A stretch of DNA of 64,000 bases from Odobenus rosmarus divergens (GCF_000321225.1 NW_004452168.1:62958-126957); one strand, 5' to 3'; shown: positions 45,764-57,148, counted from the stretch's first letter. A program made the numbers and translations. Notes: a model not told the origin generated them from the sequence alone.

Positions 45764-45845
45764 ATCTTCATAAGCTCTTTAGCAAGTGTATGTAGAACAC
45801 CTAAGTCTTCGTAAGCTTTTTAGCAGGTATATGTTGAACACCTCT
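45764..45845 (+). repeat. Two-copy 41-bp tandem repeat in the retrocopy 3' UTR
   Basis: Units 45,764-45,804 and 45,805-45,845 share TCTTC(A/G)TAAGCT, TTTAGCA(A/G)GT and GT(A/T)GAACACCT. Diverged enough to be an old duplication, perhaps already present in the parent gene. Confidence 0.75.
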
Positions 45846-46068
45846 GTTCATTGTCAAGACAGGATCAGAGGCCATGGATACTGACAACTGATTTGTCTGT
45901 TTTCCTGTCTTTTTCCATGACTATATCTACTGCCTTGTTTTGATTTATAAACAAAACCTGGAAAACCTACAAAAATAAATGTTTTGTGGTTTATCTAAGA
46001 ATAATACAGAAAATATTGCTGTTATTTTTGGTGAAGAAAATCAATTTTGTATAGTTTATTTCAACCTA

Positions 46069-46074
46069 AATAAA
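46069..46074 (+). terminator. Inherited poly(A) signal AATAAA
   Basis: AATAAA followed 15 bases later by the start of the poly(A) tail; it defines the 3' end of the retrotransposed mRNA. Confidence 0.85.
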
Positions 46075-46119
46075 ATGTGAATTTTGTCTAAAAAATAAAT
46101 AAAATAAAATAAATATAAA

Positions 46120-46390
46120 TTATATTCATTTTTAAATTAAATTTTATTTTTATTGAGATATAATTGGCACATTTCATTGTGTAAGCTTACGGTGTACATG
46201 GTACTGATTTGATACATTTTTATAGTGCAATATGATTCCCACAGTAGCATTAGCTAACAACTCTATCAAGTCACATAGTTATAATTTCTTTTTTATGGTG
46301 AGAACATTTAAAATCTGGTCTCTTAGGAATTGTAAAGAGTATAATACCATATTATTGACTATAATCACTAGGTTGTGCCTTAAATATTAA
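46120..46390 (-). mobile_element. Old L1 3' UTR, reverse orientation
   Basis: 'TTTTATTTTTATTGAGATATAATTGGCACATTTCATTGTGTAAGCTTACGGTGTACATGGTACTGATTTGATACATTTTTATAGTGCAATATGATTCCCACAGTAGCATTAGCTAACAACTC' then 'TGGTGAGAACATTTAAAATCTGGTCTCTTAGGAA' is the characteristic reversed L1M 3' UTR. The THAP12 retrocopy inserted beside it. Confidence 0.8.
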
Positions 46391-46659
46391 TTATTAATCA
46401 CAAAATATATGCATGTTTTAAATACAATTCAACAATACAATATTTTAAAAAGTCCTCTACAGAGCACACATTGAAATTAAAGTTTACTAAAGTACTTCAA
46501 CAATTTATGATCCAGGCAATATTATCTATGAATTCATCTTTTAGAAGTACTTGCACAATTGCTCACTGATACATTATATGTAAGAGAAAAGAAATAAAGA
46601 AAAGAAAATTCAACCATCTAAAAGACCATCAATCAAGGCATTCTGAGAAAAAAAAGCTC

Positions 46660-46965
46660 TTAATCCTATTCTAATCCTACCTCCTGAAGCTAACTATTCT
46701 TAATAGTTTCACATGTATTCATCCAAGATATGTGTCTATGCAAATACCATCAAAAGATATTTTAACAAAAAGCAATCACGTTATAAATACTACTCTTTAA
46801 CTTACTTTTTTAACTTAATAATACAATAATGTGGACTATATTTTTTGCTATTCAAATGCAATTGTATTATTTTAATACCCACGTAATGTTATTTAATACA
46901 TTATACACTTTCAAAAGAATAATTCCATTTGTTATGGTGAATTTAAGTGATATTTTATACCTTAC
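46660..46965 (-). mobile_element. Possible second L1 3' region, diverged
   Basis: 'CTTAACTTACTTTTTTAACTTAATAATACAATAATGTGGACTATATTTTTTGCTATTC' resembles reversed L1 3' sequence ('TTGCTTTTTTCACTTAATAATATATC'). Weak, with approximate limits. Confidence 0.4.
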
Positions 46966-47091
46966 TTATTTTGTGATATTTTATGATGCCTCAAGCATAT
47001 AGAAATGTTGAGTACAAAAGCAATTTTAGTATATAGATAAGCTTAAAAACGAAAAAGTGGATATCCAAGAGCTAACTAAAAAGAGAACTCA

Positions 47092-47274
47092 GGGGCACCT
47101 GGGTGGCTCAGTCGTTAAGCATCTGCCTTCGGCTCAGGACATGGTCCCAGGGTTGGGCTCCCTGCTCAGCGGGAAGCCTGCTTCTCCCTCTCCCACTGCC
47201 CCAGCTTGTGTTCCCTCTCTCGCTGTGTCTCTCTCTGTCAAATACATAAAATAAAATCTTTGGAAAAAAAAAAT
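47092..47274 (+). mobile_element. CAN-SINE with an internal deletion
   Basis: Head GGGGCACCTGGGTGGCTCAGTCGTTAAG. The stretch normally between GGTCCCAGGGT and GGGCTCCCTGC (about 20 bases including the B-box) is missing. Perfect 14-bp target-site duplication AAAAAGAGAACTCA (47,078-47,091 and 47,275-47,288). Confidence 0.95.
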
Positions 47275-47564
47275 AAAAAGAGAACTCAAAGCCATAGTGG
47301 TAAGCTGAAATTAAAGTTGCATTAGTGGTTCAGTATATTTTAACTGGATATATGTTTAGTGGCTTGGATTTTAAAATTAATATTGAGATCAAACACATGC
47401 ATGGTTATAACTAAAACTGATAAAACTTCATAAAGCTGGGAGCTAGGCAAAACCATCATATCTATGAAGAGAGAACCATTGCTAATGAGTTCACATGCTG
47501 CAATCACAAAGCATACATAGAAACTTATTACCAAAGGTCAATTAAAAAACAAATCCAGACTTAG

Positions 47565-47990
47565 GTAAGGAGAGACTTTATTTGAAAAGATTATTTAAAT
47601 AAAGAGAACAGTCTGACCTCAGTGTCTGCAAGTGTCTCAAAATCAAAGAGAGAAAAGGTTTTTCTTTTATAGGGAAGGATAATTGAGGTAAGCAGGAACT
47701 TTGTAGGGAAATGGGGGGCAAGCAGATGGGAGTGAATTTTCAGTATCAGTGGACCTGTTTAACAGAAAACGTACTCTCAATGGTCGGCCAATTCTGAGAA
47801 TGAGTTTTTAAGGGGGATATTCTGTACTATATTGATTCTTGAAGCTTGGAGTCAAGTCAAAAATCAGGGGTCTGTGGGGAGGAAACTTCTGAAGATTTAC
47901 TAAAGTTCGGTCAAGCCAAGTTACTAAGTCAGTTATCAATTATGAGCATCTGGTTACAACTGAGATCATTCATCAATGAGTTGGCAAGTC
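47565..47990 (-). repeat. Solo ERV LTR with TATA box and poly(A) signal, reverse orientation
   Basis: Read on the minus strand: 'AATTGGCCGACCATTGAGAG...', a TATA box TATAAAAG (plus-strand 47,664-47,671), then about 85 bases later AATAAAG followed by TCTCTCCTTAC (plus-strand about 47,569-47,584). Spacing and order match a retroviral U3-R-U5. No viral genes flank it, so it is a solo LTR. The precise ERV family is not assigned, and the 5' limit is approximate. Confidence 0.6.
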
Positions 47991-48880
47991 CATACCCCAG
48001 GAACTAAAGATAATAGAGCAATCTGAAAGAGATTTAATTCATTTAAACTTAAATGCCTTCAGAGATATTAAAAAGAAGAGAAAGAGAGAAAAATGAAAAT
48101 ATGGTGATACAAAATATCATGGCTAAAAACCAATAGACCCTAAAGTGCAAGAATTCACAATATTATAAATAAAAGCTACATTTGATAAAGTACCAAACAG
48201 ATTTACTATCAAATAAAACCTACAGTCACTATAATAAAAGAACAACTTGAAGTAATTTAAACAGTAACTAAAGAAAGGATTAATGAAATGTTTTCAGAAT
48301 AATAAACTGAGAAAAATAATTGGAATATACATAATAGGCAAAGGAATACTATCTATATTTTACAAATTTAAAAAAGAAACAGTAAAGGAAATGTTACAAA
48401 ATAAAATGACAACTCAAAAAAGAAAGTGTAAAAAGCCAACAAATATATGAAAATTATAAGAAAAATTGAAACAAAATACCTTTCTCAGTCACTATATTGG
48501 AAAAAATTTAAGACATTTTAAAGCCATTCCTTAAATTTGGAAAATAGATGATGTTGTATACAATCTTTGATTTAAGGTGATTATTGCCACACGAGGAATA
48601 ATTTGGCATTATCTGTTGAAATTTTATATGTGTGTCTTTGCCCTGGAATATGTGCTTCTATGAATTTATTTAATATGATTCTCTTTAAGTCTGTATAAGT
48701 ATACGCAGTGTTAATGATAACAAAAACATCCAAACAATCTAAATTCCTACTCTTAGAAAAAATTTAAGAAAATATCTTTTAGGATATACTTGAACAATAA
48801 AGTTCAAAAATCTGAGGATTTTCAGATGTGCTTTTTTTTTGCCCTATAATTTGTCATCTTTTTTCTCTCTGTACTTTATC
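47991..48880. other. Anonymous A-rich DNA
   Basis: A-rich sequence (48,050-48,530) with the texture of an old LINE, but no block I can match. No gene. Confidence 0.4.
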
Positions 48881-48897
48881 AAGAAAAAATCAGTGAG

Positions 48898-49093
48898 GGC
48901 GCCTGGGTGGCGCAGTCGTTAAACGTCTGCCTTCGGCTCAGGTCATGATCCCAGGGTCCTGGGATCAAGCCCTGCATCGGGCTCCCTGCTCGGCGGGAAG
49001 CCTGGTTCTCCTTCTCCCACTCCCCCTGCTTGTATTCCCTCTCTCGCTGTGTCTCTCTCTGTCAAATAAATAAATAAAATCTTTAAAAAAAAA
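48898..49093 (+). mobile_element. CAN-SINE, 'GGCGCAGTCGTTAA' arctoid subtype, young
   Basis: Head GGGCGCCTGGGTGGCGCAGTCGTTAAACG, 'CTCCCACTCCCCCTGCTTGTATTCCCTCTCTCGCTGTGTC' and AAATAAATAAATAAAATCTTT-A tail. Target-site duplication AAGAAAAAATCAGTGAG (48,881-48,897) versus 49,094-49,111, differing by one A in the run. Confidence 0.96.
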
Positions 49094-49111
49094 AAGAAAA
49101 AAATCAGTGAG

Positions 49112-50820
49112 TTGTACTGCTATGATCCATTTTGATCCTAAAATGCATCTTAATTAGATAGCATTAACAATTGTAGTAATAAGATAGTTTATTTATTAAA
49201 GTTATCAAATAATTTTTGAGGACATTAAATATTAATGTAGTAGAAATGTTTTATCTCCTATGGCCAATAAACTGAAACACTATTTTTAAGATGTCTCTGT
49301 ATAGTCATAAGACCTAGAGAAGACAACTCCAGACCTAAGCAGCCTTGAGAGCCCTGAAAACTGAATTATTTGTCAACGTAACATGAAAGGTATATTTTAA
49401 TAACCCACGAGTCAAATTGAAAGACTCAAAGTGATGTGAAGTCTAATAGAATGATATTTTGGAATATTATGTGAATTTTTTTTCTTGCTGGTTATGGCAT
49501 TGAGAGAACTATATTATATAGAAAGGATCTTTTGCCTCAGGCAATAGATGGTAAAAACATTAAGAACAATGCTTTTGTATTGTGGGCATTAGCAAGGCTG
49601 AGGAAACTCAGCACATTGCCTGATGGTTACAGTGCCACCTAAACTTTCCAAATCTGTTAATTCTTCTCCAGGTAAGTAGAGCTAGAGAATCAGAAGAGAA
49701 AAATAAAATGTTCTATGTTGGTAGGTCCCGAGATGGGACCATTCCATTTGTTAGTTTAGGGAGCATGACAGTAGAGAATCTTTGTGCAGACTCCCCATAT
49801 TATGTGTTAACATGATACATGAAAAAAAATCCCGTAAGAAAAAAAAAAAAAGTCTACATGGCAATACAAGGGGGATATGTCTTAAGTGCCTCAGACAGTC
49901 TCAGCAAATTTCCTGTAGACACAATGAGACCCTGGGGCAACCTGATTATCCTGGGTACCAAAATGCCCACTGAAGTATAAAGAAAAACTGACATATTTAA
50001 ATAGGCAAAAATTATAAAGAGGACTTGTTTCATAGAATAAGGAATTAAATGTCAGGAACCTGCCTGTAGCTATAATTTAGGACTCTGATAAAAGGTGGCC
50101 ACAGCTGGTGATGGTACCACATGGATAGACAACAAGCCACATCAGTCAGTCTTCTCCCTATACCGCCATATGCCTCAATACTACATGATATTTAAGGCAG
50201 AGTATTTGGAAAGAGAGCACCCATTCAACTATCTAACTTGTTTTTTAACTTGAACTGGGTGAGAAAAGCAGTGTACTCGTATGGGAAGGTTACTTCTCTT
50301 TTCCCCCCAGAAAACATAGATAGATCAGTTTATCTATTGATCAATCTATATAAGTAAATAGATTTATAATTTATCTATCTAGGATTTAATAGATATAAAG
50401 TTTTCTTTCTATAGATGATATAGATATAGAGACAGATACAGATGCAAAGGCAGACAGAGAACAGACAACAACCAAGATCTTCTTTTTCTGAATTCAGTAT
50501 GTTTTCTTATTATATCACATTGCTACCAATCCAGCTACATTCCCCACAAGAAATTTGCTTTGATTGCTTTGTAAGGTAAGTGAACTAGTTTTTCACCTGC
50601 AGGCTTTGCTTATTCTTCTTAACACAATTCAGAGTTAATGATCCCAAATAATTGTTCAAGCTTGTTCAGGGACCATCTGCCAAATCAGAAGAGACATCTC
50701 TGCCTGGGAATGAAAATGCGTCTGCATATGTGTTGCTATATTTTTGCCTTGTGAGGAAATAAATGTTGCATGGGGTCTGATAACAATGAACTTTAGTCAT
50801 ATTTTATAAAAAAGGGGTCC
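49112..50820. other. Anonymous DNA with a degenerate (TAGA)n run
   Basis: No supported gene. 50,318-50,445 is rich in TAGATA/TATCTA units and GATACAGATGCAAAGGCAGACAG, a decayed tetranucleotide repeat. Confidence 0.45.
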
Positions 50821-50824
50821 ATTT

Positions 50825-51060
50825 TTCTAATGATAATAATTATTGCCATTTTCTGAGCACATTTTACTAGGTCCTTTGCTAATGACTTTATGGGAAAGTA
50901 TTAATAGCTTTCTCTTCCAGAAGAACAAATTCTATTTAAAGAGATTATGTCACTTGCCAAAGATCACCCAAATAATAGATGCCATAGACAGAATAAAAAT
51001 TGAGATGGTGTTCTTAGCCTTTATACAATATCATTTTGATTTACTCAAAGTGATATGATC
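50825..51060 (+). repeat. MIR3/MIR-like fragment
   Basis: 'TGATAATAATTATTGCCATTTTCTGAGCACATTTTACTAGGTCCTTTGCTAATGACTTTAT', then 'AAAGAGATTATGTCACTTGCCAAAGATCACCCAAATAATAGATG...GAATAAAAATTGAGATGG' follows the MIR3 order (AGGCACTGTGCTAAG...GTCACTTGCCCAAGGTCACACAGC). Confidence 0.65.
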
Positions 51061-51169
51061 CTATGTCTATATTTCTATTTAGAAAGATATATACCACTCT
51101 GAAAGTGTTAATTGGTTGATGACTTCTATATTAGTTGAACAAACCTTGATCTTCTAACTGCTTTGTTGA

Positions 51170-51570
51170 GAATAAACTGCAGGGGAATAAGAGCAGAAGA
51201 AAAACCATTTAAAAGACTATGACAGTAATCAGAATAGAGACTATTTTTAATAGTTCAAAGTGGTGGCAGTAAAAAGGTGGTGAAAGTGGTAAGATTCTGT
51301 TGTATTTTTCAGTAGGATTTGATAATGAATTGGGAATGGAGTGTGTGGGAAAGACAGTAATCAAGGACAGTTTCAGGATTTGCAGCCTGATTGCCTGGAC
51401 AGATAAAGTTTCCATTGACTGAATTGGGAAACAGCTTAGAAGGAGTAGGTTTTGGAGTCAGGGGATGGGGCAGTGAAGGGCAGGAGTTAGTTATGGACAT
51501 ATGAAAGTTGAGATGCTTATTTTGCTCCTGAATGGGTTTGGGCTCATTGAGGAAAACAGAAATTTGATAC
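51170..51570 (+). repeat. Piece of the unassigned ancient repeat also seen near 10 kb
   Basis: 'TGGTGGCAGTAAAAAGGTGGTGAAAGTGGTAAGATTCTG', 'GGATTTGATAATGAATTGGGAATGGAGTGTGTGGGAAAGACAGTAATCAAGGA' and 'TTAGTTATGGACATATGAAAGTTGAGATGCTTATTT' align with the old family at 7.5-10.8 kb. Confidence 0.5.
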
Positions 51571-52117
51571 TGAAGTTAAAATTTATAATGTTGGATGAGA
51601 TGAGAGTTAGGGTTACAATATTTAAGGAAATCACTACTGAAGATTTGGGAAGTTATCGCTAAAAGGTCAGGCAAACAAACACTAAAGCACGTAGCCCGTA
51701 ATTTTCAAGAATCCCTGGGAAATTTTCATGACTTACTGATAAAGCTCCTACTATCTCAGTCTGTAGCAATAAAGCAGATGAATCTCAGGTGATCACTTCT
51801 CTGGCTGTAATTCTCATGTCTGTCCATACATCTGGATGCCACTCCCATAATTATGCTCCTTTTCTTCTACCATACAAATATTCTATGAGTTCTCAGTGGT
51901 AATCCCACCCCAGAACCATAGAGGGAAATAGATGCCAAAAAATGTAGTTCTTATCTGTTCCTCATCATGCAGAGAGGAACATAAAGGAGATATTGGTGAT
52001 GCTAAGTTGGAAAAATAAATAATCCAGTACAATTCCTAACTAAAATATTTAGTAAACACTTAGAAGAGTTGATTTTTCAGAGAATGAGTTAGTATTAGAA
52101 TTACAAATTTGATAGTT

Positions 52118-52532
52118 GTCTTTGTTTCCTAGGGCTGCCCATAACAAAGTACTACAAGTTGAGTGGCTTAAAAAAATTGTCTCACAGTTTTGGAGGATTT
52201 CCAAAATCAAGGTGTCATCAGAGCGAGGCTGCTTCTCAGACTCTGGGTAGAATCCTTCCTTGCCTCTGGCAGCTTCTGGTGGTGGCCATCAGTCCTTGGT
52301 GTTCTGTCTCTGTCATCACATGAATTCTTCCTCTGGGTCTCTGTTTTCACATGGTATTTTCTTCTTATAAGGATAAGGAGTTGGGTCTACCCTAACAGTC
52401 CATCTTACGTTGATCGCATCTGTGAAGATCTTGTTTCTAAAGAAGGTCACATTCACACATTCGCTGGTACTGGGGGTTAGGACTTCAACATATTTGGGGG
52501 TGGGGAACAATTTAATCCATGATAGTAATCTT
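52118..52532 (-). repeat. MaLR (MLT1-like) LTR, reverse orientation
   Basis: 'TTTGTTTCCTAGGGCTGCCCATAACAAAGTACTACAAG', 'GTGGCTTAAAAAAATTGTCTCACAGTTTTGGAGG', 'AAGGTGTCATCAGAG', 'CTTCTTATAAGGATAAGGAGTTGGGTCTACCC' and 'GGTACTGGGGGTTAGGACTTCAACATATTTGGGGG' give an almost complete reversed MaLR LTR. The 96-aa and 64-aa frames inside are incidental. Confidence 0.9.
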
Positions 52533-52682
52533 CAAAGTGCTGAGGGTATTCAAAGCCATAGGTCTGGACAAAAACACATAGGAAGCAGATTTGGGTAAGG
52601 AAAATTTGTGACCCAAAGATTCTCATCTGGCACAGAGAAGAGACAAGGAATCAGCAAAGGAGATTGAGAGAGTAGTTATTAA

Positions 52683-53682
52683 GGAGGAGGCTATATTTGT
52701 TTTCTATTGCTATTGCTATAACAAATGGCCACAATTTAGTGGCTAAAACAATACCATGTTATTATCTCTTGGTTCTTGAGGTCAGATGTCGAAGATGGGT
52801 CTTTCGGACTAAAATCAATGTGTCTGCAGGGCTGCATTCTTTTCTGGCAGTTTGAGGGCAGATTTTGTTTCCTTGTCTCTTACAGTTTTTAGAGGTTGAA
52901 TTACTTGGCTCATAGTTTTCTTCTATTTTTAAAGCTAGTTCATTGCCCCTCACCCCCCTATCTACAGTTTTGCTTTTCGTGGTTTCAGTTACCCACAGTC
53001 AACTGCAGTCTAGAAGGGGATGATCCTCCTTCTGACACATCACTCATCCTAAGGTCAACAGTAGTAACTTAATGCTATGTCACAGTGCCTGCATCATTCA
53101 CCTGCTTCGTCTCATCACCTTCGCATTTATCATCTCACATCATCAAGAGTAGAGGGGTGAGTACAGTGCAGTAAGATATTTTGAGACAGAGAAAAAGAGA
53201 AACTACATTCCCATATATTTTACTACAGTATATTGTTCTATTTTATTATTGCTTAATCGTTGCTAATATCTTACTCTGCCTAATGTTTAAAGTATATTTT
53301 ATTATGGGTATGTATATATAGGAAAAAGCATAGTATATATAGGATTTGGTACTGTCTGTGGTTTCATGCATCCACTGGGGGTCTTAGCATATGTCTCCCA
53401 CTTATAAATGGGGGCTATTTCAATAGCCAGTTAAGTTTTGACCACATATTATCACTGACCCTGACTCTTCTGTCTAACTCTTCCATATTAAAATGATCCT
53501 TGTGCTTACATTGGGCCTATCTGGGCAATGTGGGAAAATCTATTTTAAGGTTCACTTATTAGCAAACATAATTCTACTTTGCCACATGGCAAATATGTTA
53601 CATAACATAACATATTTACAGATTCTGGGGATCAAGACATGGGTGTCCTTGGGAGGCCATTATTTTGCTTGCCACAGAGGGA
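52683..53682 (-). repeat. Second MaLR-type LTR, split by a Tigger element
   Basis: Left part 52,683-52,939: 'TTGTTTTCTATTGCTATTGCTATAACAAATGGCCACAATTTAGTGGCTAAAACA', 'GGGTCTTTCGGACTAAAATCAATGTGTCTGCAGGGCTGCATTC'. Right part 53,424-53,682: 'CTTGTGCTTACATTGGGCCTATCTGG', 'CTTTGCCACATGGCAAATATGTTACATAACATAACATATTTACAGATTCTGGGGATCAAGACATGGG', 'GGAGGCCATTATTTTGCTTGCCACA'. The parts are collinear halves of one LTR. It lies about 150 bp from the preceding MaLR LTR, in the same orientation. Confidence 0.75.
52940..53423 (+). mobile_element. Tigger-family DNA transposon nested in a MaLR LTR
   Basis: 'CAGTTTTGCTTTTCGTGGTTTCAGTTACCCACAGTCAAC', 'GATGATCCTCCTTCTGACACATC', 'TCATCTCACATCATCAAGAG', 'GTGAGTACAGTGCAGTAAGATATTTTGAGA', 'ATATAGGATTTGGTACTGTCTGTGGTTTCATGCATCCACTGGGGGTC' and a TCCCACTTATAAATGGGGG end. 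No transposase gene. It is the same family and orientation as 3,664-4,118, with better-preserved ends. Confidence 0.85.
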
Positions 53683-56606
53683 ACCTGGAAGTGTAGTATT
53701 CTTAGGTCCAGATGTTACAGAGCAGAAAATATGATTGAGCATTGTTGAATCTTGCTGATGGCCTAATTAAGGTAACTAGGTTACTTGCTGATGGTTCCAT
53801 GAGGTTAAGAGATGAAAAATGAGCATGGTTTTAGCATCTGGGAAAACACTGGTAGTATGAGAAGAGCAGTTGATGTGTACTGATTAGGATGAAAGTCTGG
53901 TGTAAGTAATTCTGGCAATGATGGTAAGAGAAAATATAGATATAGCAAGTACTGACAACTCCCATGTTTACTGGGATTTATGATGTATCAGTTGTCACGG
54001 AGTATTCATGTAATCCTCACCAAAACTATATTTAATAAAGTGGACACTTGTTATTTGTATCTCTGCAACACATTATAGAATTATTCAACATGTTATGATT
54101 GATTTCCATTATTAATATAATTTAAAATATGTCAAAATAATGCTATAAGGAGTGTTGTCTGGTGTTAAACTGTTTACAATTGTATGCTGATGGATCTAAT
54201 ATTGTAATTCTGCATAAATCTTGGTCTACTTTATTTTAGAAATGAAAACAAGTATTAAACTCCCCTTTTATTGTGGGGGGGAGAATTCCTTAAACAGATT
54301 ATATTTCTTCTTTAGTAGCAAATTAGGAAATGACTAAAAATATGGTCATATGTTAAAGATTACTTATTTTTAAAAGAGATTACCAACTAATGATATAGGT
54401 AGAAATAAAAGGTTTCTGAAAGCTCTATTAAACTATAACATTGTTTTAACATTGTCTGGAATTCATTATGTTGAATATCCATCATTTTAGAATCATACTT
54501 TCTGAAAACTGTAGATTCTAATTTCCTTTCTACCAACTGGATGCTATTTTCCTTTTATAATGTACTTAAGTAGCTTGATGCTTCAGTTTCCTGATCAGTA
54601 AAAGAACTGTAAGCCTATCAGTTTGTCATACTGTGTTGTATTCATGTAAAACTGAACATAACTTGTATAAATTATGAAAAAGATATAAAATTGAAAACAG
54701 AAAATCAGATGACATTGACTCATATTAACTTAAAAAAATTAGGTTTTTTTTTTTTTTTTGGAGGGAGGAAGCAAAATCAAATATTGCAATGTACCTGCAG
54801 AACCTCATGATGTTTCCTACTAGGGAACTGCTAAAGGGAACATAGAGATAAATTTGTATATAGGTTTATTGTTTTCTTTTTGATATAAATAAAAATTTGG
54901 GAAAGCCAATTAATGACAGATAAAAAATAATCAGATCTTTTAAACAAAAGTTATTTCTGAATGGTGATGATATATTTTGATAGTTATACATTATTGCTAT
55001 TATGAGTACACACTTTTTCATATGGGTTGATGAATATTTAGTTATACTTGACTGTGCAACTTGGCTTAAACAGATTGAAAAGATTTAGTCCTCTAAAATA
55101 ACAGATTTAAAATATTTTCTGTATCAAAAATATTTACAGTGTACTCAGTATGTGCCAAGCACTATTCTAGGAGCTGTGGATATAGCAATTAATATATAGC
55201 AATATAGCAAGTGTGCGTGCACCCCCTGCCCCACCCCCACAACCCTGCTGCTTACATTCTATGAGAGGACAGATTTTTAAGTAAAATTAAAATATATATT
55301 TATTAATATAATAATATCTATTTAACCCATGTGGATTTTTAAATCTATATTTAATGTTGTGAAGCTAAAAATCTGATATTTTTAAAGACCTACATTATAA
55401 AACCATATTAATGCCACTTTTTAATGAACTTTTATTTTTATGCTTGACTGTCATGATTGAGCCAATTGAAAACTTGCCAAAAAAATTGTAACACAATTAT
55501 AACCATGCACACTGAGGCAGCAAGGAAATTTGAAGGAATGTTTAATTTTTATATGCATTTTCATAAAATTATTATAAAGTTGTAATCACAAAACATAAAT
55601 TTGTCCTGCCCTAAAGTTTATAAATAAAATAAGTATTGATTTTTAAGTGAAAGTTAATATATATGATTTTCTTATTCAAATATCCTATACAAATTATATT
55701 CTAAGGAGTTATCTGTTTGTTTAGTTTTTTCTTAGAAATATAATGACCATGTTTTCAAGATACTGTTTTCCTATGAACATGTATAAAGAGTTTTTAAAGT
55801 ATTATCTATAATGTATAGTTTTTATTTTCCCTATATTGAACTCCTTTGCATATCAAATGAATGTTTGCTTATTATTATTTCCTAATCTTTTAATATAATG
55901 TAGAAGCAATATTATCATGAACTTTTAAACTACATCACACCATTTTATGTTCACAAATTTGTATGCTTACAGTTGTCATGAAACTAGCCAGAACTTTTCA
56001 CAGAATATGCAATTAGCCAATGTTCAAAATTGCTTTTTCTATCTGGATATACTAATAGGATGCAATACATTTTGCTAGAAAAATTGCATAAAGATTATTC
56101 TGCCATATTTTAGCACTAAGTAATTGGATGCATTAGGAGTCTAGTAATTTCAGGAAGAATCTGCATTAATCCCCACCAAGCTTGAGTTAGACATAGTAGA
56201 AACCCTAAAGAATTCTTGCTCTTAATTACTGCTCCTTTCTTTTTCGATATAGAACTCCCCTGGTGATGAAAACTGAAGAAAAATCCATCACTGAGGCACT
56301 CAAAGTTTATAATCCTTACCAGTGACCTTTCCATGAACCCAAATTTAAGGACATTTTTAAAAGGAAAGAGTGTGTAAGTATAACATTTAAGAAACTAACT
56401 TAATTAAAACAGTAAGCATTAAGTTGGCATGAAAGCAATTTCTACTAGATCACCTGTCAACATACCAAACAATTTTTGGTTTTGTTTTTAAACTGAACCT
56501 CCTCAACAGAGACTGATATTTTTTTTTCGGAGATAATTGTATTTTAGAGACATATTTTTAAAGGTCACAATAGGCTTAAATTTTCTATAGTTAGAAATAA
56601 ACTTTT
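53683..56606. other. Anonymous AT-rich DNA
   Basis: No gene. An old-repeat scrap at 55,130-55,280 ('CAGTATGTGCCAAGCACTATTCTAGGAGCTGTGGATATAGC...CTTACATTCTATGAGAGGACAG') belongs to the unassigned family. A run of 18 T lies at about 54,745-54,762. Confidence 0.45.
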
Positions 56607-56619
56607 AAAAATGTTTAAG

Positions 56620-56826
56620 GGGCGCATGGGTGGCTCAGTTGGTTGGGCGACTGCCTTCTGCTCGGGTCATGATCCTGGAATCACGGGATCAAGTCCCGCG
56701 TTGGGCTCCCTGCTCAGCAGGGAGTCTGCTTCTCCCTCTGACCCTCCCCTCTCATGTGCTCTTTCTCGCTCACTCTCTCATTCTCGCTCTCTCAAATAAA
56801 TAAATAAATAAAATCTTTAAAAAAAT
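56620..56826 (+). mobile_element. CAN-SINE
   Basis: Head GGGCGCATGGGTGGCTCAGTTGGTTGGGCGACTGCC, CT-rich tract and AAATAAATAAATAAATAAAATCTTT tail. Target-site duplication AAAAATGTTTAAG (56,607-56,619) and AAAATTGTTTAAG (56,827-56,839), one mismatch. Confidence 0.95.
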
Positions 56827-57148
56827 AAAATTGTTTAAGAGTTTAATATGAATACTTTATTTTTAAATTCTGATAGTCTTTTATAAATATTCCTATTTAA
56901 GCAATATTCAGTATGGCTGCCTTCTCTTCACTGTAGTTCTTCTTGATTTATTTAATTTCTAGAATGATTTTGAGAATTGACAATGCAGTAGTCTCAAAGA
57001 AACTCAGGAACAGGAGACTGTAACATACTTGATATTTCTCAGCCTAAAGCATCATTTAAGTAAAAAAAAAATTTCACTGTCATTCGTTTGACCCATTTGT
57101 ACATTTGTACTATTGCCTGTATTGTGCACAATGATATTTCAGTCTTTT

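Larger units (their letters stand above)
45086..46089 (+). other. 3' UTR of the THAP12 retrocopy
   Basis: About 1 kb after the stop remnant, ending CAACCTAAATAAAATGTGAATTTTGTCT and an A-rich tail. AATAAA at 46,069-46,074 is the inherited poly(A) signal, 15 bases before the cleavage point. Inside are a (GA)n run (45,586-45,606) and a two-copy 41-bp repeat (45,764-45,845). Confidence 0.85.
42592..46100 (+). pseudogene. THAP12: Processed pseudogene of THAP12 (PRKRIR / P52rIPK)
   Basis: Intron-poor, poly(A)-tailed copy of the mRNA for THAP12, a nuclear THAP zinc-finger, transposase-derived protein reported to act on the P58IPK-PKR stress pathway. Pieces read in order: THAP finger (CQKWVENCRRAG, HYRLCAKHFETS), NNPHSRHRKRIKELSEDEIR, TDDVVDIAGEEHLPVLVRF, KYPQAVYTLCSSRALNMW, GQTSDVFFAA, and the C-terminus DLDLMVDTYIK...SETIENT ending in TAA at 45,083-45,085. 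Defects: start ATG to GTG (42,703-42,705); extra T at 42,793/42,794; a 95-bp insertion at 42,914-43,008; GGA to TGA (43,330-43,332); loss of 2 bases near 43,342; gain of 4 near 43,536; loss of 3 near 43,778; CGA to TGA (43,977-43,979); loss of 1 near 44,821. The frames on either side agree with this tally. It cannot encode the full protein. Confidence 0.97.
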
